Positions 46,020 through 58,957 are shown, counted from the first letter of the stretch. The stretch is 64,000 bases of DNA from Isoetes taiwanensis (GCA_021234155.1 JAJEKV010000056.1:7922575-7986574); one strand, 5' to 3'. A program made the numbers and translations. The notes: generated by a model from the sequence alone, not told the origin.

Positions 46020-47703
46020 TCATTACGACCACGAGTGCCCTATGCCATTTTAGTTACAAAGGTGTGAGCACAGCTTCGAATACCTGAATCTGAATATTTA
46101 TGTATTTCCGGGGCGACTGCAAGAACCCGTCATTGGCTATCACCGTTCATGCCCCCGAACAGACTTCAATCAACATTCTTCCTTAGTCGCTTGTCCTCTG
46201 ATATTCGTTCCAAGCCATGATGCTCTTCAATTATACCATCTCCCAACTCTTTTGGCTTGTTCGCCTCCTCTTCTGGCATTAAAATCCCCGATTTCCACAA
46301 TCATACCTCTACTCATCCATCTGTTCATGACCTCACCTAAATGCACAAATTGTTGGCTGTCCAAGTTCGGTTGAATGTACACTATTATCAAGACCAAACT
46401 TTTTTTATTTGACAATTTTAGATGTACAACAATGTATTCTCCCTCTATTCCTGGCTCCTCAATTTTTCTGTCTAAGATTTTATTTTGTAATACATAACAT
46501 GCCACCCCCGCTGTCCCCCTTCCCCTCATGCTACTTTTCCATTTCTATGCCGACAGTAGAAGGTACCCGGGAACTTCCGGCAACCTTTTCTCCTGATATT
46601 CCCATATTTCTGCAAGATATATCACGTCCTCCACTTCGAACCTCGTTAAGCCCTTGCCGTCATTCGAAAGATACCCGCTGCAGTTCTAGAAACTTACTGC
46701 AAGTTCCTGATCTCCTTGTTCCTTCCTCTGCCACCTCCTATTACTTCCCTGGTTATCTCTTGTTCTAGACCCTACTCCAGTCCCCTCCCTGAACGTCCCA
46801 TCCCTTTCTATTTTCTCACCCCGCTTGGGCTTCCAATACTTTGTAGCTCCTGTTCCTGTGCTCTCTTTGTGCCTCTCGTTCCTCTTCCTTTTACCCCGCT
46901 CTTCTTGGCTCCCACTGCTCCCTATGTCTCCTATTTTCTCCAATCCACTTTGCAATTCTGATGTCTCTGCCATCTGTTGTGTTTTGTCCTTCGGAGAAAT
47001 CCCCTTTTCGCCTGCTTGATCCTGGCATATTATCTTTACCCTTCCCCCTTATAGATGCACCTATAACTCTTTGTTTCTCATTTTTCTTAGTTTTTCCAGT
47101 TCCCGAGCCGCTTCCTCTCTCTGCATCTTTGTTTTCGAGTCTATGACTTTGACCCCGCACCTGATCCAGTCTGCCTTCCGCAGTATCTTGTACTTCGTTG
47201 TTTGATTCCGGAGGGTGACGTTGATGTGTTTCGCTCTGCTCCTCCTGTACACCCCGGCCCTCTCTGCCCTTGCTATTATTGATCCAGATTCTCCCATCTC
47301 CCTCTGGAAAAAGTCTGCAGCCAATTCATACATATTTTCTTTAGGAAAACTAATTAATTCCTACAACTCTAACATGATGTAGCTTTATCATCATTTGTTC
47401 TTGCATTTCCCTTAATTGCCTTGCAATTTCTCCTCGAGCTTATTTGCTAATTGCATTGGGTGCGTGCCCCCCTCCCCCCCCAGATTCTCAAGCCTTTGTA
47501 AGGTGAGTGCTTTGTCCCCCTCAATTGCTTTTTCGGTCAAATCCATCCGCTCCTTTATCTCGATGATCTCTACCTTTTTCCCCTACTGTTTGTTTCATCT
47601 TGGTCATGATGTCCATTTTCGTCATCAGTGCCTCCTGCTGTCTGGCCATCTTTGCCAATCCTCTCAGAATTCCTTCTACTTCAACCTTCGATAGGCCTTC
47701 CAT
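46020..47703 (-). mobile_element. LINE 5' half: ORF1-like protein and endonuclease, minus strand
   Basis: Reading leftward: a coiled-coil-like start (MEGLSKVEVEGILRGLAKMA, 47,703); an RNA-binding ORF1-type domain with RAERAGVYRRSR, VTLRNQTTKYKILRKAD and MQREEAARELEKLRK (47,333-47,061); a charged linker; then an AP-endonuclease-like domain with GVACYVLQ, LVLIIVYIQPN and EIGDFNAR (46,529-46,227). Degraded endonuclease motifs continue to about 46,030. No reverse transcriptase follows, as the element stops at the (TTGAA)n tract. Some frames overlap, so ORF1 and endonuclease may have been one polypeptide. Confidence 0.8.
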
Positions 47704-49389
47704 CCTTTCTACTGATCCCGATTCTCTCTACCTTGAGTTTGAGTTTAAGCTTGCCTTCTCTGTTCTTTGCTCTTGATGCCGATCTATCCCTTTATACCTT
47801 CAAATTACCCTTCTGTTGTCTAGTAACTTTTTAAATATTCAAATTCTGAGAGGCCTAATTTGCTCAACTGATATTCCTTGTCTTCGATATTATTACGTAT
47901 CCATTTACCTTCCATTAATACTGGCGGTAGCTGCTCCCTAGAAGGATCTTATTTGGTTTTGAATTCCTATTATCCCTGCTCATGTGCTGATTGGTCCAAG
48001 TCTGCTACCTTGGCATGTGCTGACTGGTCCAAGTCTGCTTAAGCATTGTGCCCTTATGATTCCAGGATCCTCGGATAGTCCGTGGTTCGACACTTTACAT
48101 GCTTGAAGATAACTTTGTGTAACTTAAAAGAATAGAATAAGAATAGGTTTTAACATCATATTGATCCCAAAGACCTCATGACAATGAATACATGGTGTAA
48201 GCTCGGCTTTAACAACAGATTTACATCATAATTCTACCTATATTAAACAACCGGATGACTGTATTACAGTCACAGATATGGGAAGGAAATGATAAGAAAA
48301 ACTCAAGTTGGAAAAAAGATCACCTCTTTCCTATCTGTAAACCCTGTTTTTGCTTTACGACACCTGCAATTCTATGTACCGTTTGGAAGATTGGTCACAT
48401 TTATAATATCTTTGCATCTTTGCTCATGTGCTTCAAGAATTCGTTTAATGGTTTATCATTAACCACTTGGCGTTGATGCTCTCTTGTGCCCGTGTCTAAT
48501 GTTGCTTTTCAATCCACGTATTTGGTGCCTTTCCTTATCTCCAGATACATTGGGTATCTATTTTAGACGTGTCTCTCGTCCTCTATTTCTTTCATATTGC
48601 ATTGTGCACAATCTGCCTTCTTAGACTATCGGTGTGGTCGTTGATGTCTTGTTTTTCAATCCAAAGCTTGTGGTTTCCTGTTCTGAATTTGCAAATTACT
48701 AATCATGTTGTCTTTGATATGCTTATGTCCATGTCTATTTATTGTTCAAAAAGCTTCCCTCTAGTTCATATTTTCTAGATATAATTCAAGTTTGACATCC
48801 GGTTGATTCCCTATCCATTGTTACATCATTCTTGATTCGAGATTAGTTTGCTCCCATTGTGATCTTCTGTTTTTTGCTTCTCTCCACGCTCTGAAACCCT
48901 AAAGGTACTCGTGGTGTCAGGTCACACATTTTTTATCATATCTGGAAATCTAGGACTCCCTTTCAGCTGAAATTTGTTGCCTTGGAAGGACTCTTCTATA
49001 AACACATGGTTTGCGTACATTGGAAAAATATTTCCATAGAAAAACCACAGATTTCCAGCCTGCACCTCTACTTCCAGGTTGGTATTATATTTTTGTTCAT
49101 AACTATTTCTTTATGACTCTATTTTTTATGAAATTTGCGCCATTGGAAAGCTCTCTCAGAGCCAAGATTTTGAGAAAAATAGAAGATTTCTAGTCTGGTT
49201 TTAGGATTTTAGCGTTCTATTTTCACTGCTACATACTTTAACTATTGATCTGTAGCTCTGTTCCAGGAAAAATTTATATCTTTGGAAAGTTTGTTCTGCA
49301 ATAATTCCAAGGTTATAACATTTGCACATGTTTCTCCAAGATTTGAAAGGAATAACAACAAAACTACAACCTAGTTTTAAGGTTTTTAA
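47704..49389. other. No recognised gene; 26-bp direct duplication
   Basis: CATGTGCTGATTGGTCCAAG with its following bases (47,981-48,006) recurs at 48,014-48,039 with one change. Otherwise this is pyrimidine-rich, AT-rich DNA without motifs. Confidence 0.4.
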
Positions 49390-49865
49390 GGTCTTGGGCA
49401 TTTGTAAGGTGACAGAGCCTGCACAGGATTTGAACTTGAGGGCTTTCAGACAAGCATCTATAAGGTGAGAGGCTACATGTGATTTGTGCACCTGAAGGCT
49501 TTTAGACGAGCATCTGTAAAGTGAGACATTCCGATGGGCATCTGTAAGGTGACAGAGGCTGCATGAGATTCTTGCACTTGCACTTGGGGGCTTTTAGACA
49601 AGCCATTGTAACGTGATCGAGGCTACGCGTAATTCTTGCACTTGGAGGCTTTCAGAAGGGCATCTATAAGGTGACAAGAGCTACATATCATTCTTGCACT
49701 TGGATAGACAAGCATCTATAAGGAAACAAAGGTTGTGCACGATTCTTGCACTTGGAAGCTTTGACGGGGGTTTTAAGGTGACAGAGGTTGCGTTTTAATC
49801 TTGCACTTGGGGGCTTTTCAGATAAATAGATGTTAGAGGCTACATGTGATTCTTACACTAATAGA
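49390..49865. repeat. Imperfect tandem repeat, about 8 units of roughly 57 bp
   Basis: Units follow a consensus built from GCATCTATAAGGTGACAGAG, then GCTACATGTGATTCTTGCAC and TTGGGGGCTTTTAGACAA. Unit starts are near 49,398, 49,455, 49,510, 49,538, 49,600, 49,658, 49,710 and 49,768. Lengths vary through internal deletions. There is no coding frame through it. Confidence 0.85.
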
Positions 49866-50519
49866 ATCATGACCATCCCTGAAGTCTTCTCCCCCTCCTC
49901 CGTTGATATACATGTTAATGGTGATACACCACCATGGGATGATACGCCAACTAAGCTCATCTTGGGAGAGTACAAGATGCCATCCCTCTCTTTGTAGACT
50001 AGTTGATACGGGTAAAACTAATAGGTACATACTAAAAAGTAAAGTAGGAGCAAAGTCTCGTGCAGTGAGCATGGCCCAACAGTCATATGGCAGAATCTCA
50101 AACCTAGTGGCAAGCCACACACACTTTACAATCACCAAGCATCTGAGGAGCTCTAGAATGCAGGCTTCCACACCCAAATTGCTCAAAAAACAACTGGCTA
50201 CAAGGAAGCGGGCGTGTTTCCAGCATGGAGACCTACACACAATAGCTTGAGGATGGACTCTGCCTAGTACCCTAGTACATCTTAGAAGACAGCAAGATAG
50301 GGTGGGTCCTGTCCACTAGTATAGACATTGTGGCATGAAACATGGCATATTTTAAACAGAAGACTATAGCAGCTATAGTTCATCTTCGTGCAGAGCTGAA
50401 GAGATGACCGCATGATCCAAAAGGCAGTTTAGATCACCACAAAAGGTTTCCAGTTGCAATGCCAGCACATACAGACCTCCAAATAAGATCTGTAGTCTAG
50501 AGATAGCTTCACCGACTAG

Positions 50520-52560
50520 GGATAATGACATTACCACCAGACTTCAGAGGTTGGAGCATAGCTCTATTGTGTAGATCGAGACATGCAAGAATCGTATATA
50601 ACAGTTGCTCAGCAAGACAAGGACCTCATGCAGATGCTCATGAGCAACTATGGCATTGCATGCGTGAGTTGACAAGGCAAGAATTGCTCCAGCAAGAGCT
50701 AAGCTCTCAATTCCAGGGGATGAAGGCTACTCAACAAGTTTTTGCTGATCTTCACAATCAGCCTATAAAGTGCAGATATAGCCTCATCCGATTGCCCCAC
50801 TCAGCTCCCCCAGCGCCAATAATAGACAGTCCCTCACAGACCTGCCGGGATGGCAGATTTTGCGCCACTGCTTGGAGAGCAACAAGAACAGAGGCGCGAA
50901 TGCCACAATGTGGTGGTCTGCAATCTTCCTGATGAAGCAGGGGAGATCCTCATTGAATGATTCCAGGCACAGGTCCGCTCCCACATGAATTTCCATACTC
51001 AAGTACACATTGCCAAGGCTACTTGTCATGGTGTTAAATGTCCCGACCACCCATATATTGTCAAATTCATAGTAGCGAATGCACTAATGAGAGATGCTAT
51101 ATTGCATCAGAGGGAAAAGCTAAAGGGAACTTCAATGTATGTTAATCATGACCTTACTCCGAATCAACAAGAATTCCATCAGCAAGAACTAGCATGCATC
51201 AGGAACATCCGCTATACCGAGGAAGTTGCCACATTGGTGCAAATGTTTTGATCATCTAACACTGTGGTCACAGATGTCATACACAGAGCTACTATAGCCC
51301 CTCAGGGTGCTGCTCCTGGAGATATTGCTACAACTATTGCTGAGAGCAACATTGTCCCTGCTGCTCCAGCTGCTGCCACTACATCTGCTACTGTCCCTAC
51401 AATTGCTATTGCCGCTCTTGCTTTGCAGTTGCTCACTGCTCTGCCTGCTTTTGTACCGCGCCCTCAACGCATTGCTGCTACTACGATTATGGAAATCTAC
51501 ATCTACCACCCTCAAATAGAAATGGTTATGGTCACCTGGAATTGTAGGGGCTTCCCCTAGTAGACGGGAGATAGTCTCAATTTGATTGTAGTGGATATGG
51601 ATTTTACCTTCCTTATAGAGACATGGGAACATGTTGATCATATATAGGATACTAGACCTGTGGGGCTATTAGCACGATTCATTCTTCAATAAGTGCATTG
51701 GCAAGCAAGGACATGGGTGTATCCGTTGCTACTATAGAACATCCCTAGCACCGGTAGTCTCCCGGTATGAGACGGACAGACACAATCGTCACTTGTGGGT
51801 ATGAGTATAGCGTTGCAGCGGCGACACCCTCTTTGTGGTAGCATGCGACTTTCCACATGCAAAATCTAACTTTTATCGCTACCACTCAGATGTCGATAGG
51901 GGATCCGTATGTCGATCTATATGATGACATACAGCAGCACAGATAATTGGGTTGGGTCATGTTACTTGGAGACTTTAATGCATGCATGAGGACAGAACAA
52001 CTAACAAAGTTTGACGCCTTGCCAGAGGACGTGTTACAGCTTTGCCCTACAGAGACTGCTTGGCCACGGGCATCAGATGATATACCGCCCCGATCACGCG
52101 CTATGGCAGACAATTGTTTCAGATGTGTAGCATCTCTGACTTGATTATCTGTAATGTTTTAGCGCAATAATCATCCTCTGCCAGCTACATTTTTAGGCAG
52201 GAGAACCAGGGGGTGGCTTCAGTATTCTGGATTATGTGCTCGTAACTGAGTAAGATATGCAGCTGGTTATCCACCTTCGCATTGGAACAAATAGTATGGA
52301 TGAAGAAACGGGCTCAGGTCACCCACCTCGCATGCATGAACTGCGCTTGAATTCTATGACTATGTAGAGGCTTACCGAGATGCTCATAGATGATCTAGCG
52401 GGAATTCTACAGCTTCCTACGCTACAACAACAAACTAGCCAGTTGCTTGATGTGCTTATACTGCTGCCAAGATGTGCTTTGGGAGAAGCCATCTATAGAG
52501 GACTTCAGGAGCAACAACCTTCTCTCATAACCAATGGTTTGATGTGAAATGTAAAGAACC
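50520..52560 (+). mobile_element. LINE 5' half: ORF1-like protein and endonuclease, plus strand
   Basis: From 50,640 a Gln-rich helical stretch (LTRQELLQQELSSQFQ) leads to CHNVVVCNLPDEAG and, at 50,985-51,251, HPYIVKFIVANALMRDAILH, KLKGTSMYVNHDLTPNQQEF. This is the arrangement of L1-type ORF1 RNA-binding proteins. An Ala/Pro/Thr-rich linker follows. Then MVMVTWNCRGFP (51,524) starts an endonuclease, continued by VMLLGDFNACM (51,957) and, after shifts, RASDD, SDLIICN and SILDYVL-like blocks to about 52,260. No RT follows before 52,560. Many stops. Confidence 0.8.
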
Positions 52561-52710
52561 CAAGAGAGTGCGCTAAAAAAAAAACTGTAAAAACCATGTG
52601 AATGTAAGGGAGGGGGTTGTTTTTAGCCCAAACCATACCGTATAAGTATGGGAGGGGTTTTGTTTTGCTTGAATTCCATATAAATTATATACAGAATATG
52701 GTAGGAATAT

Positions 52711-53125
52711 AGGGCAAAAGTATGCTAGTGGGGTGCAAAAGCACGCGTCCGGACGCATGCTTTTAGCACCCCTGCTTCCTGCTTTTTTTTTGGTGCTGGT
52801 GGGTTCGTTTTTTTACACCCTTCATTTGTTAAGAGGATTCTTCAGCCAAGAATCGTTCCACATTGCTCGAATTTTCAATCAGGTTAGTATCGATTTCATT
52901 AGATTGGAGTCTGATTAGTGCGCAGAAATGACCCAACTGCAGAAATGGTTTTTCTCTAATTGCTCACTCAATATCCCAAATTAGGCCCTGAAATTTTGCA
53001 TGTATGATCGAATTGCATGGCCGATTATGAAAAACAAAAAAAAAAGTGCTGGAAAGTGTTGGAAAGTGCTGGGTGCTGGATGCTGCATCGCGTTTATTTG
53101 TATCCCACCAGCATACTTTTGCCCT
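52711..53125. mobile_element. 415-bp element with 29-bp terminal inverted repeats
   Basis: AGGGCAAAAGTATGCTAGTG at 52,711 is mirrored by CAGCATACTTTTGCCCT ending at 53,125. The 29-bp arms differ at about three positions. The interior has a hairpin near 52,740 (AAAGCACGCGTCC / GGACGCATGCTTT) and a GTGCTGGAAAGT-type repeat at 53,045-53,085. No ORF and no clear target duplication, so the superfamily is open. Confidence 0.75.
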
Positions 53126-55415
53126 TTCGTATAAGGGGTAATTTCTCTTGAACCTATGCACGCACACGCCCTATGTGTCTTACATTAGCTGCAATCCCCA
53201 GGCCGCCACTGAAGACCTCCAATTGTCTATGATACTTACACGCGAGAATGCTCTATGAATCCTATCCCCATTCACGTTACATTGCATGCTCTCCCTCAAC
53301 TTGATAGACTATTGCAGAGGTAATTGACTTGGAGATAATCAGCACCATGAACAACAGGTACCATTTCCTTCTTTGACTAACCTCCAACCTTCTTTGACTG
53401 GTGAGTTGGTTCTAGATATTCTATTTTGCATACAAACTCCATCCCATTTCTCATGTCCGTGGCATTGGTAGGCATACGTTTCTAATTTATAATATAAAAA
53501 TATATGCATTTTTAATAATTCTCTATGTATATGGAGATTAGATTATACATGCAATCATATTGACAAGGTTCGCAAATGTGTTTTAAAACATCTTGTTTGA
53601 AGAGGAAAAGTTTTTTTAGGGAAAACCAATGGTCCAATATTGGCATGTAGGTATGTAGCCACCCAAAAGCTCTCAGGTCCGCCTTTTGCAGGTTTTGGAA
53701 GCATCTCAAAGTTTTTAGCAGGTTTCCAAATCGTTTTGTTCTAACCTAACAGTATCTCGACGAAGCACTGTCAATTTTTCTAGCCTGAGCATATCAGATT
53801 CAGTCTGGTATTTGAAGCGTGCAAATTTTTTTGGCCTACAAAATTTCCTTTCTGGTGGCTATTTTGGGGTTTACGTTTTGCTCCCTAGTCCAATCAACAG
53901 ACATGTGGAACATCATAAGCATGATGTGCTTAATATGGCCACCCTATATCGGCCATGAAGAACGGTATTTTTTGAAGCCCAAAGTCAACTTCTTTTGGGC
54001 TTTTTTTGGCCCTTCCGGTTTTGTTTTGCTTCAAATCTCTTTCTCTCTATTCTATTCTATTCTTGATCAATCTAGCATAAAAAAGCAGAAAAAGCAATTG
54101 GCATGCTTTTTAAAGTGGATCAAGCCACCTATGAAGTAGAAAAAATCAACCAATCGAAAGTTTCGCCTCGCTATGCAGTTCGAAGCCTTTTTTTTATTTT
54201 TTTTTTATTTTTATTACGTGATTGCATATTTACCTTTGAAAATATTCATGGATTACGTGGAATTATAGAATTTGGCAGTGAGTATACACTAACTGGTTAA
54301 GTTAAGTGGAGTTGAAAGATTATCTTCTAACAAATACCAAATGATGGCATTAGGCATTTTTTCATAAGCCAAATAGATCAATCCTTGCAACAGGTTTTTA
54401 TGAACAATATGATAGTTTCTCTTTTTTCTAGAAAGCTCTGATTCTCTTTTGTCTAAAGGTTTAGGGCAGTAGGATCATAATTTACTGGATCTAATTACAT
54501 GCTAAGGCCTCTGACCTCATATTCAAAATGCAACACTAGCAAATTCTTGTTTTAGCATATCTGCAAATAGATAATACTTATGGCCTTTGGAAAAGCTCGT
54601 TGCATGTTGCTGTTAAAAGAGTATACTCTACCAGATGCATTATTTTGTTTTAATTTTGAACCAAAAGACACATACATATAATGTTCTTATTCTATTTTGA
54701 CGGAAACCATGTGGTAAATGTAGTATAAGATGAGTTCATTAATTGCAGACAGATGTCTATGCAGTTCCCATTTTTTCTCTGTGTATTCTTTTAGCTTTTT
54801 CTAACTGGCAGGGCAAGAGGCACAATGGGTAATCAGCGACGAGCTGAAAATCCCAATGTACCTTTTGGCCCTTGTCCTAATGATATATAAGAATGTGGAA
54901 TAGTCTGGCAACTAATCAATCATGTCAATATAGAGGATTTTAATGCTTCTAGACTTCACACTTGTGTCATGTGGCCTTCACATTAGCGTCTCTACTCTTG
55001 ATTTAGCACCTCACATTTATTTGACATAATAGCCACTAACTACTCTAGGATTCTACATTAAGACATGCAATATAAAGTGGGACATGGTAGTGGCATAGAG
55101 TAATATTGGTGCTGTATGTATGCATCTTGTAGATCATAGACAAATCTCCTGCATTATCACTGCTGAAGAAGTCTTTCTGACAAATTCTTTTCAATAAGTG
55201 ATGCATTATGTGGCGGAAGCTGCCTTTTGGTGGTGCCTTTTAGTTCCTAGAGGATTACATTTAGCTTTGAAATGACAGAAATAAAAAGCATGAAGTTAAA
55301 ACAGGAGATACATTGCTTTGCAAAACTTGGAATAGAGGATGATTCTTCATAAAAAAAAATATATCTGAACTTTTGTTGTGGTTGTTTATGGGATTTGTTA
55401 TTTCTGATTCTCAAT
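53126..55415. other. No recognised gene
   Basis: AT-rich DNA. The largest frame (53,819-54,139, 106 codons) is hydrophobic and matches nothing known to me. No repeats of note. Confidence 0.4.
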
Positions 55416-57380
55416 AAATGATTATCAAGATGTTGTCAGACCACATCGACACATCTTTAAGGATATGCCGGTCTCGTGACGATGGCGCTTAGGGCTGCCG
55501 GCATTTTTCCTTGTAACTTGAGCATCTGAACTCCATTTTTAGTTTCTTGAAAAACTTTTCCGAGAGCTCTTTGTCAACATCAATTTTTTTAGGGTTTGCT
55601 ATCAGGTTAGGGGCCGGATTTGGGTCTGTTTGATTTTGACCACTTATAGTACGGATGGGGAAGACAGATATGGTTCCAGCATCCAAGGCAACGACAAAAC
55701 GGCATGAGTCTATCACCGATTTGGTGATACGTGATCCCCCAGTTGCTGTGCGAAAAGAGGCAAATAATTCAGTTGAAAATTCTTTGCCTTCTGTGCTGGC
55801 TACTCCAGTGGTTCTTGAAGAAAGGGATTTTCCTCCCTTGCAAGGCGCTGCGAGTAAGGGAGCAGAAATTAATGGGAATTTGCATCCAACAGGTACAAAT
55901 TCCAGTCCTAATGTAGTTCCTCAGCCTCAGGCAAATAATAGTGCTTGGAAATCATCTGATTCGGTTACAAAAGTTTCATATCAGAGATTTAATGATTGGC
56001 TCTGTAAGGATCTAGTGCATCTAGAAAGGCAAGGGTAGCAGCTGCTTTACATTGTCTGAAGGAAGTAAGGATGAGTTGTCGGCAATCTTGGACACATTAA
56101 AAGCCCGACGGATTCAGCTTCAACAACAATTGTCTCCAGATGACATATTTTACCAGTTTGATTGTCAGAATGTGGTTCAAGCTTCTGGCATTCCTGTGGT
56201 TGAGGTGGACCATCAAGCTCATATTAAGTGTGCTGAGAACTTATCTTCCTGTGCAGTTCTTGGGTATTTTACTGGTGGCTATTTAGATTTTTTGCGGTTC
56301 CGTGTTTGGTTATCTCGGCTTCTAAGACGCCTTCAACTTCCTCCTTTTCAGTCTATCAAGTTGTTGGCAAAAAATTTTGTTCTCATTATGTTTGAAAGTA
56401 GTGATGTAGTGGACTCTTTGGTATCAAGAGGGATTGATCCACTTGGTGGGGAATATATAATGTACCAGTATTACTCTCTTGGCTTTACACCAGGTACAGT
56501 TTGTGCATTAAAGATGCCTTGCTGGTTCTCGTTACCTAATCTTCCTTCTGATCTAATGGCTCATCAATTTCTAGTTGCAATTGCAACGGGACTTGGGGTT
56601 CATATCTCACACTCCATCAATGGTCCAAGGATTTGTGTTTCTATGCCTGTGGACTCGCCTTTACCAGATTGTATAGTTGTGAAGAGCGGGCCTTGGTATA
56701 AGAAGTTGGATCTTAAGCTTCTGAATGGTCCAGAATTAGCCCGTTTGTTTCCTGATAAGGAGGCTTTTGCTAGCTTTCGTCGAGGTACTCGTGCGTCTCA
56801 GGCATCTGTTCAACATTCTTCTCAGGTTCAAGCTCCTATTGTTATTTCTTCATCTATTCATGATCAACCTTTGCCAGTTGCCTTGCATTCCTCGGCTATG
56901 GAAGATGCTCTGCATACAGTTCCAATAGTGTCATCCTTAGCACCGTCAGCTGCAGCTATAGTTCCTACCACTCTTCCCGTTGTTGCTTCTGATTCTCATG
57001 CTTCTGAGGTTGTTATGGCTGATGGTCCTAATCTTCAATGCGCTAAAGAGTCATGGCAACAGGTCAATTGGAAGAAGGCAGCGAGGAAGAAGTCTGTTAT
57101 GTCATCTCACGAGGCTATCCTGCCTCGTACTATTCAGTGGCATGATAACTTGATATCTGTTGATGATCATCTCGATGTTGCAGAACATGTTGATTGTGAT
57201 GAGGTCATTAAACGCCTCAAGGTGGCACAAGGAGTATGATTATATACTATGTATGGGTGGTTTTGCTTAGTGGACTATCTCGTCCTCTAGGTTTTGAGTC
57301 CCATGTCACAGGTCCCTTGTATGTATCTTGATGTTCCTTGATAATATATTGTCGTCCTTCAAAAAAAAATGATTATTAAG
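55416..57380 (+). mobile_element. ORF1-only retroposon with target duplication and poly(A)
   Basis: AAATGATTATCAAG (55,416-55,429) and AAATGATTATTAAG (57,367-57,380) flank the unit, 14 bp with one mismatch. The right copy follows an A-run at 57,361. Inside are a GC-richer leader (55,470-55,500), the DUF4283-like ORF and a 125-bp 3' UTR. There is no endonuclease or RT between the ORF and the tail, and no sign of an internal deletion scar. This is the structure of a non-autonomous LINE derivative keeping only ORF1, or a retroposed cellular DUF4283 gene. Confidence 0.82.
55655..57239 (+). pseudogene. DUF4283-like LINE ORF1 protein, one frameshift
   Basis: DUF4283 proteins are the nucleic-acid-binding ORF1/gag part of plant LINEs. 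Frame 1 (55,655-56,038, 127 codons) holds PVVLEERDFPPLQ and NSAWKS. A +1/-1 shift around 56,030 leads into a 395-codon frame to the stop at 57,239. That frame carries IKLLAKNFVLIMFESSDVVD, the MPCWFSLPNLPSDL segment, LGVHISHSINGPRICVSMPV and PLPDCIVV, matching the DUF4283 plan of a small alpha/beta domain and a W/P-rich loop. A low-complexity Ser/Val/Pro tail follows (residues about 245-330). No CCHC knuckle is visible. Apart from the one shift it is unusually well preserved for this window. Confidence 0.75.
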
Positions 57381-58540
57381 TACAAGTATTTGATATTTCG
57401 TCATTCTGACCTATGGTTTACATGAAATTTTAAAGTGGTCAATGCTCTTTTGCTTTTTTATATTTGACCAAAACATTGTCTTCCATAAGCAACCACAACA
57501 AGAAAATTTCAGATTTATGCATGCAAGTTTTTTTATCGACATTCCATTCCATTATTGAAAGGGAAGTATTTATAATGCCATATAGAGGATTCTTGATATA
57601 TTGCTTCAAATTGAATAAACTAAGTTGCCCATCTGCAATGTCTTTACTATTTTTTATGCTTTAAATAAACTAATGCTGTAGTAAAGCACATGGATCTCAA
57701 AGTTGCTAACTGATATAGTGTCTTCAGTGGGAAGGTAATTCATAGGTCAAATTGAAGAGAAGTTTCAAGAACGTGAATGTGGTGGAATTGAAATGGAGAA
57801 TTGGTTAATTGCTATCCAAATACTACTCATATTATCACTGAATCCGTATGCCCTGCTAACCCGAACTTTGTCAAATGCAAATATGACAAGAATATATACA
57901 AAACATAATCTAATGTGAAGGACATAAATCTGGAGATCTTTAGACAAAAGATTGAAAGTCAACATGACAACATGGCAACATGACAACTATGTTAACAATA
58001 CCTCTTTAATTAGCATAAGTTAAATGTTGGTAGTTACATTAATGTGAATTGTGAAGTTATCAATCTTATATCATACAAACAAATCTCTGGCACATATTTA
58101 TTGACGTGAATCAATCCACTCCGTAGAATCGAGATTCTCATGAGGAGGACTATGCATGCATGCATATTTTGCATGCAATTTTGGACCTCTGGTTTAGCGT
58201 TTTCTAGCAGGAATTTTCTTCAACTTCTCAAATCAGTGTTTCTTCTTCGTCTCAACAATTTCATTTTCTCTTCCTCTTGAAGCCACCCTCCCCCCTCCCT
58301 TTTAATTATGTATAATTAATTTAATTCTCTCCCTCTCTCTCTATTTATGTTATGTTTTATTTATTGTTTCGCGTGGCACGCGTGACCAGCTCTTTGTATT
58401 ATAATTTTTTTTTTTTAATCTTATGTATATGCTTTAATGTTTATATTGTGCAAGGATTCAATTAACATGCGTTTTTTAGTTTCGTCGATATTCATATTTT
58501 TTGGAAACCGTTGTAGTAGCCTGACGATTATCCAAACCCC
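57381..58540. other. No recognised gene
   Basis: AT-rich. A short ATGC-repeat tract lies near 58,153 and a CT-rich stretch at 58,250-58,345. No motif-bearing frame. Confidence 0.4.
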
Positions 58541-58623
58541 TTGCTGAGGGCTTATCACAAGGGTTTTCCTCGAAAACCCGAAAGGGCGGGGTTTTTTTAA
58601 TCCCGGTGATAAGCCTTCAGTAA
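58541..58623. repeat. Two-tier cruciform, possible tiny MITE
   Basis: CTGAGGGCTTATCAC (58,544-58,558) pairs with GTGATAAGCCTTCAG (58,606-58,620) with one mismatch. Nested inside it, GGGTTTTC pairs with GAAAACCC (58,561-58,579). ATTATCCAA occurs on both sides (about 58,528 and 58,629) and might be a duplication remnant. Confidence 0.6.
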
Positions 58624-58957
58624 GTACATTATCCAACATCTCATCATACTTTGTTATTTTAACAACTCTATCGAGGAGTTTTTTTACTGTGATGTACGGC
58701 TATCCACTTTCAACCAATATAAAACACCTGCTGAGATAATGAATAAAAGCGCCTACCTACGGCGGTTTGGATGCATGATGCGAGTCATCATGAGAATTCA
58801 ACTTTCTAAACACAATGAAATCGGGAAAGTGAAATGTTCAGAAGGTCTTGGCTGCCAGGACAAATTTTTTGTAATATTAAAAGATTTGAAAGCTTATCCT
58901 GATAATCTTTAGCTATTCTAAATTCCATATTATAACACATCTTTGATTAGATGGTTG

